Positions 4,196 through 5,177 of a stretch of DNA of 5,177 nt are shown here, in pieces. The DNA comes from an uncultured Verrucomicrobiales bacterium. Lineage in GTDB: Bacteria; Verrucomicrobiota; Verrucomicrobiia; Verrucomicrobiales; Akkermansiaceae. Position numbers and translations under genes: made by a program. Location of the stretch: NCBI GenBank assembly GCA_937952875.1, contig CALFDI010000078.1, forward strand, positions 1-5,177. The letters run 5' to 3'. Position 1 is the stretch's first letter; each line of letters opens with the position of its first letter. The notes under the pieces were generated by a model. It saw only the letters and a list, made by a program, of their open reading frames with translations. It did not search any database and was not told where the DNA came from.

Positions 4196-5177
4196 ATGGA
4201 AGTTGTTTGTCTTGGACTTAACCATAAGAGCGCGCCAGTCGAGGTGCGTGAGAGGTTTGCTGTGTCCGAATCTAAGCTAGGAGAGGCTGGGAAGTCGCTT
4301 TCACAGTTAGATGGACTCAGTGAGGGAGTCGTTTTATCGACATGCAATCGCACGGAATTTTACGCAGTGGGCGATGCCGTCTCTGTGGGAGAAAGGCTGC
4401 GTTCCTATCTGAAAGAGAACTTTGGGCTGAATACGGACGATTCTGATCTGTTCTACGAGGTCGAACAGGTCGAGGCTGCGCGGCACCTCTTCCGGGTGAT
4501 GTCTGGGCTAGACTCCATGGTCCTAGGCGAGACGGAGATAGCGGGTCAGGTGAAGAAGGCCTACCAAGCAGCGCACGCATCGGGCGCCACGGCAGGCGTT
4601 TTAAACAAATTATTTCAAAAGTCCTTCAGCGTGGCAAAGCGCGTGCGCACGAACACGGGCATTCAGAAGGGGAATATCTCTGTCGGAAGTGTCGCGGTCG
4701 ATATGGCTGAGAAAATCTTTGGCTCATTAAAAAACAGTCGTGTCATGGTGATAGGAGCGGGTGAGATGAGTCGCACAACGGCACAAAGCCTGATGTCGCG
4801 TGGTGCTCAGAGCATCATCGTGACGAATCGCTCATACGATAAAGCCGTCGAGCTAGCGAAAGAACTCGACGGTGAGGCTGTCACCTTCGATCAGTGGGAT
4901 CGTGCGCTCTCAGAGGTCGATGTGGTCATTTCCTCCACTGGAGCTCCACATGCGGTTGTCAGGCCCGAGCATGTAGAAGGCGTGCGACGCAAGAGGAAGT
5001 TTCGCCCGATCTTTTTTATCGATATTGCGGTTCCTAGGGATATCGATCCAGACGTGGCCCAGATTGATGAAGCCTACGTTTACGCTATAGATATGCTCTC
5101 TCGTCTCGCGCGTGATAGCCACCAGCAACGCCAGAAAGAAGTAGATCTCTGTGAAGCCATTATTTCCGAAGAACTGA
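4196..5177 (+). CDS. hemA: Glutamyl-tRNA reductase (partial, 3' end beyond window)
   Basis: Cytoplasmic enzyme that reduces glutamyl-tRNA(Glu) with NADPH to glutamate-1-semialdehyde, the first committed step of C5-pathway tetrapyrrole synthesis. The N-terminal signature GLNHKSAPVEVRERFA is at residues 7-22. The catalytic nucleophile is C50 within LSTCNRTE. H97 lies in the ARHLFRVMSGLDSMVLGETEI segment, and QVKKAY follows at 118-123. The NADPH-binding Rossmann loop is GAGEM (187-191) followed by VTNRS (209-213), and STGAP and FFIDIAVPRDIDP come later. The typical YDIDDL motif reads YAIDML here, which is a mild variation. 327 codons are present with no stop; the family is usually about 420 residues, so roughly the last quarter (the dimerisation domain) lies outside the window. 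The ATG follows the membrane-protein stop by 9 bases with only a weak AGG nearby, so translational coupling is likely. Regulation by heme, known for HemA in other bacteria, cannot be read from this sequence. Confidence 0.97.
   Translation, partial: MEVVCLGLNHKSAPVEVRERFAVSESKLGEAGKSLSQLDGLSEGVVLSTCNRTEFYAVGDAVSVGERLRSYLKENFGLNTDDSDLFYEVEQVEAARHLFRVMSGLDSMVLGETEIAGQVKKAYQAAHASGATAGVLNKLFQKSFSVAKRVRTNTGIQKGNISVGSVAVDMAEKIFGSLKNSRVMVIGAGEMSRTTAQSLMSRGAQSIIVTNRSYDKAVELAKELDGEAVTFDQWDRALSEVDVVISSTGAPHAVVRPEHVEGVRRKRKFRPIFFIDIAVPRDIDPDVAQIDEAYVYAIDMLSRLARDSHQQRQKEVDLCEAIISEEL

Noticed and set aside
4317..4580. Minus-strand open frame of 87 codons inside hemA
   Set aside because: It is antisense to conserved hemA codons; its Pro/Arg/Ser-rich composition is that of a shadow frame.
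4910..5128. Minus-strand open frame of 72 codons inside hemA
   Set aside because: It is antisense to the conserved hemA region encoding the STGAP and DIAVPRDIDP motifs, with no independent support.

Overview
The window looks like chromosomal DNA from a Gram-negative bacterium. The best guess is the Verrucomicrobiota / PVC group. That rests on a secreted protein with an SHD1-like (SLA1 homology domain 1-like) N-terminus, a ParA ATPase paired with a Roadblock/LC7-like protein, a membrane gene of the CcsA/HemX type directly in front of hemA, and start codons that mostly lack Shine-Dalgarno sequences. The taxonomic placement is inference. No tRNA, rRNA, CRISPR array, insertion sequence or phage gene was seen.

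Layout. Positions 1-129 are non-coding: they hold a 9-base motif (ATGAGGCAT) and a terminator-like hairpin ending just before the first gene. Positions 130-1591 (+) carry a tight two-gene unit: an orphan ParA-family ATPase (GTG start), then, after 4 bases, a protein with a disordered N-terminal half and a probable Roadblock/LC7 C-terminal domain. A minus-strand gene converges on it and overlaps it by 4 bases (1588-1591). That gene (1588-2355) encodes a secreted, SHD1-like protein of unknown function. Upstream of it on the same strand lies a lipoprotein with a glycine zipper and an OmpA peptidoglycan-binding domain (2451-3113). Positions 3114-3424 are a divergent intergenic region with a TATAAT box for the lipoprotein gene and possible leader hairpins for the heme genes. 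Positions 3425-5177 (+) carry a CcsA-family membrane protein that lacks the heme-handling WWD motif (HemX-like) and, 9 bases later, hemA (glutamyl-tRNA reductase). hemA has no stop codon before the window ends.

How the genes may work together. The last two genes belong to heme supply: HemA makes the first committed C5-pathway intermediate, and the membrane protein probably modulates HemA or handles heme. The minus-strand pair concerns the cell envelope. The ParA/Roadblock pair has no ParB and could be a positioning or polarity module rather than a chromosome-segregation system; this is the most interesting candidate here. The 8-mer TGAGGCAT occurs three times, once in each of the three intergenic regions, and twice it sits in the same orientation 40-42 bases before a start codon, which suggests a shared regulatory element.
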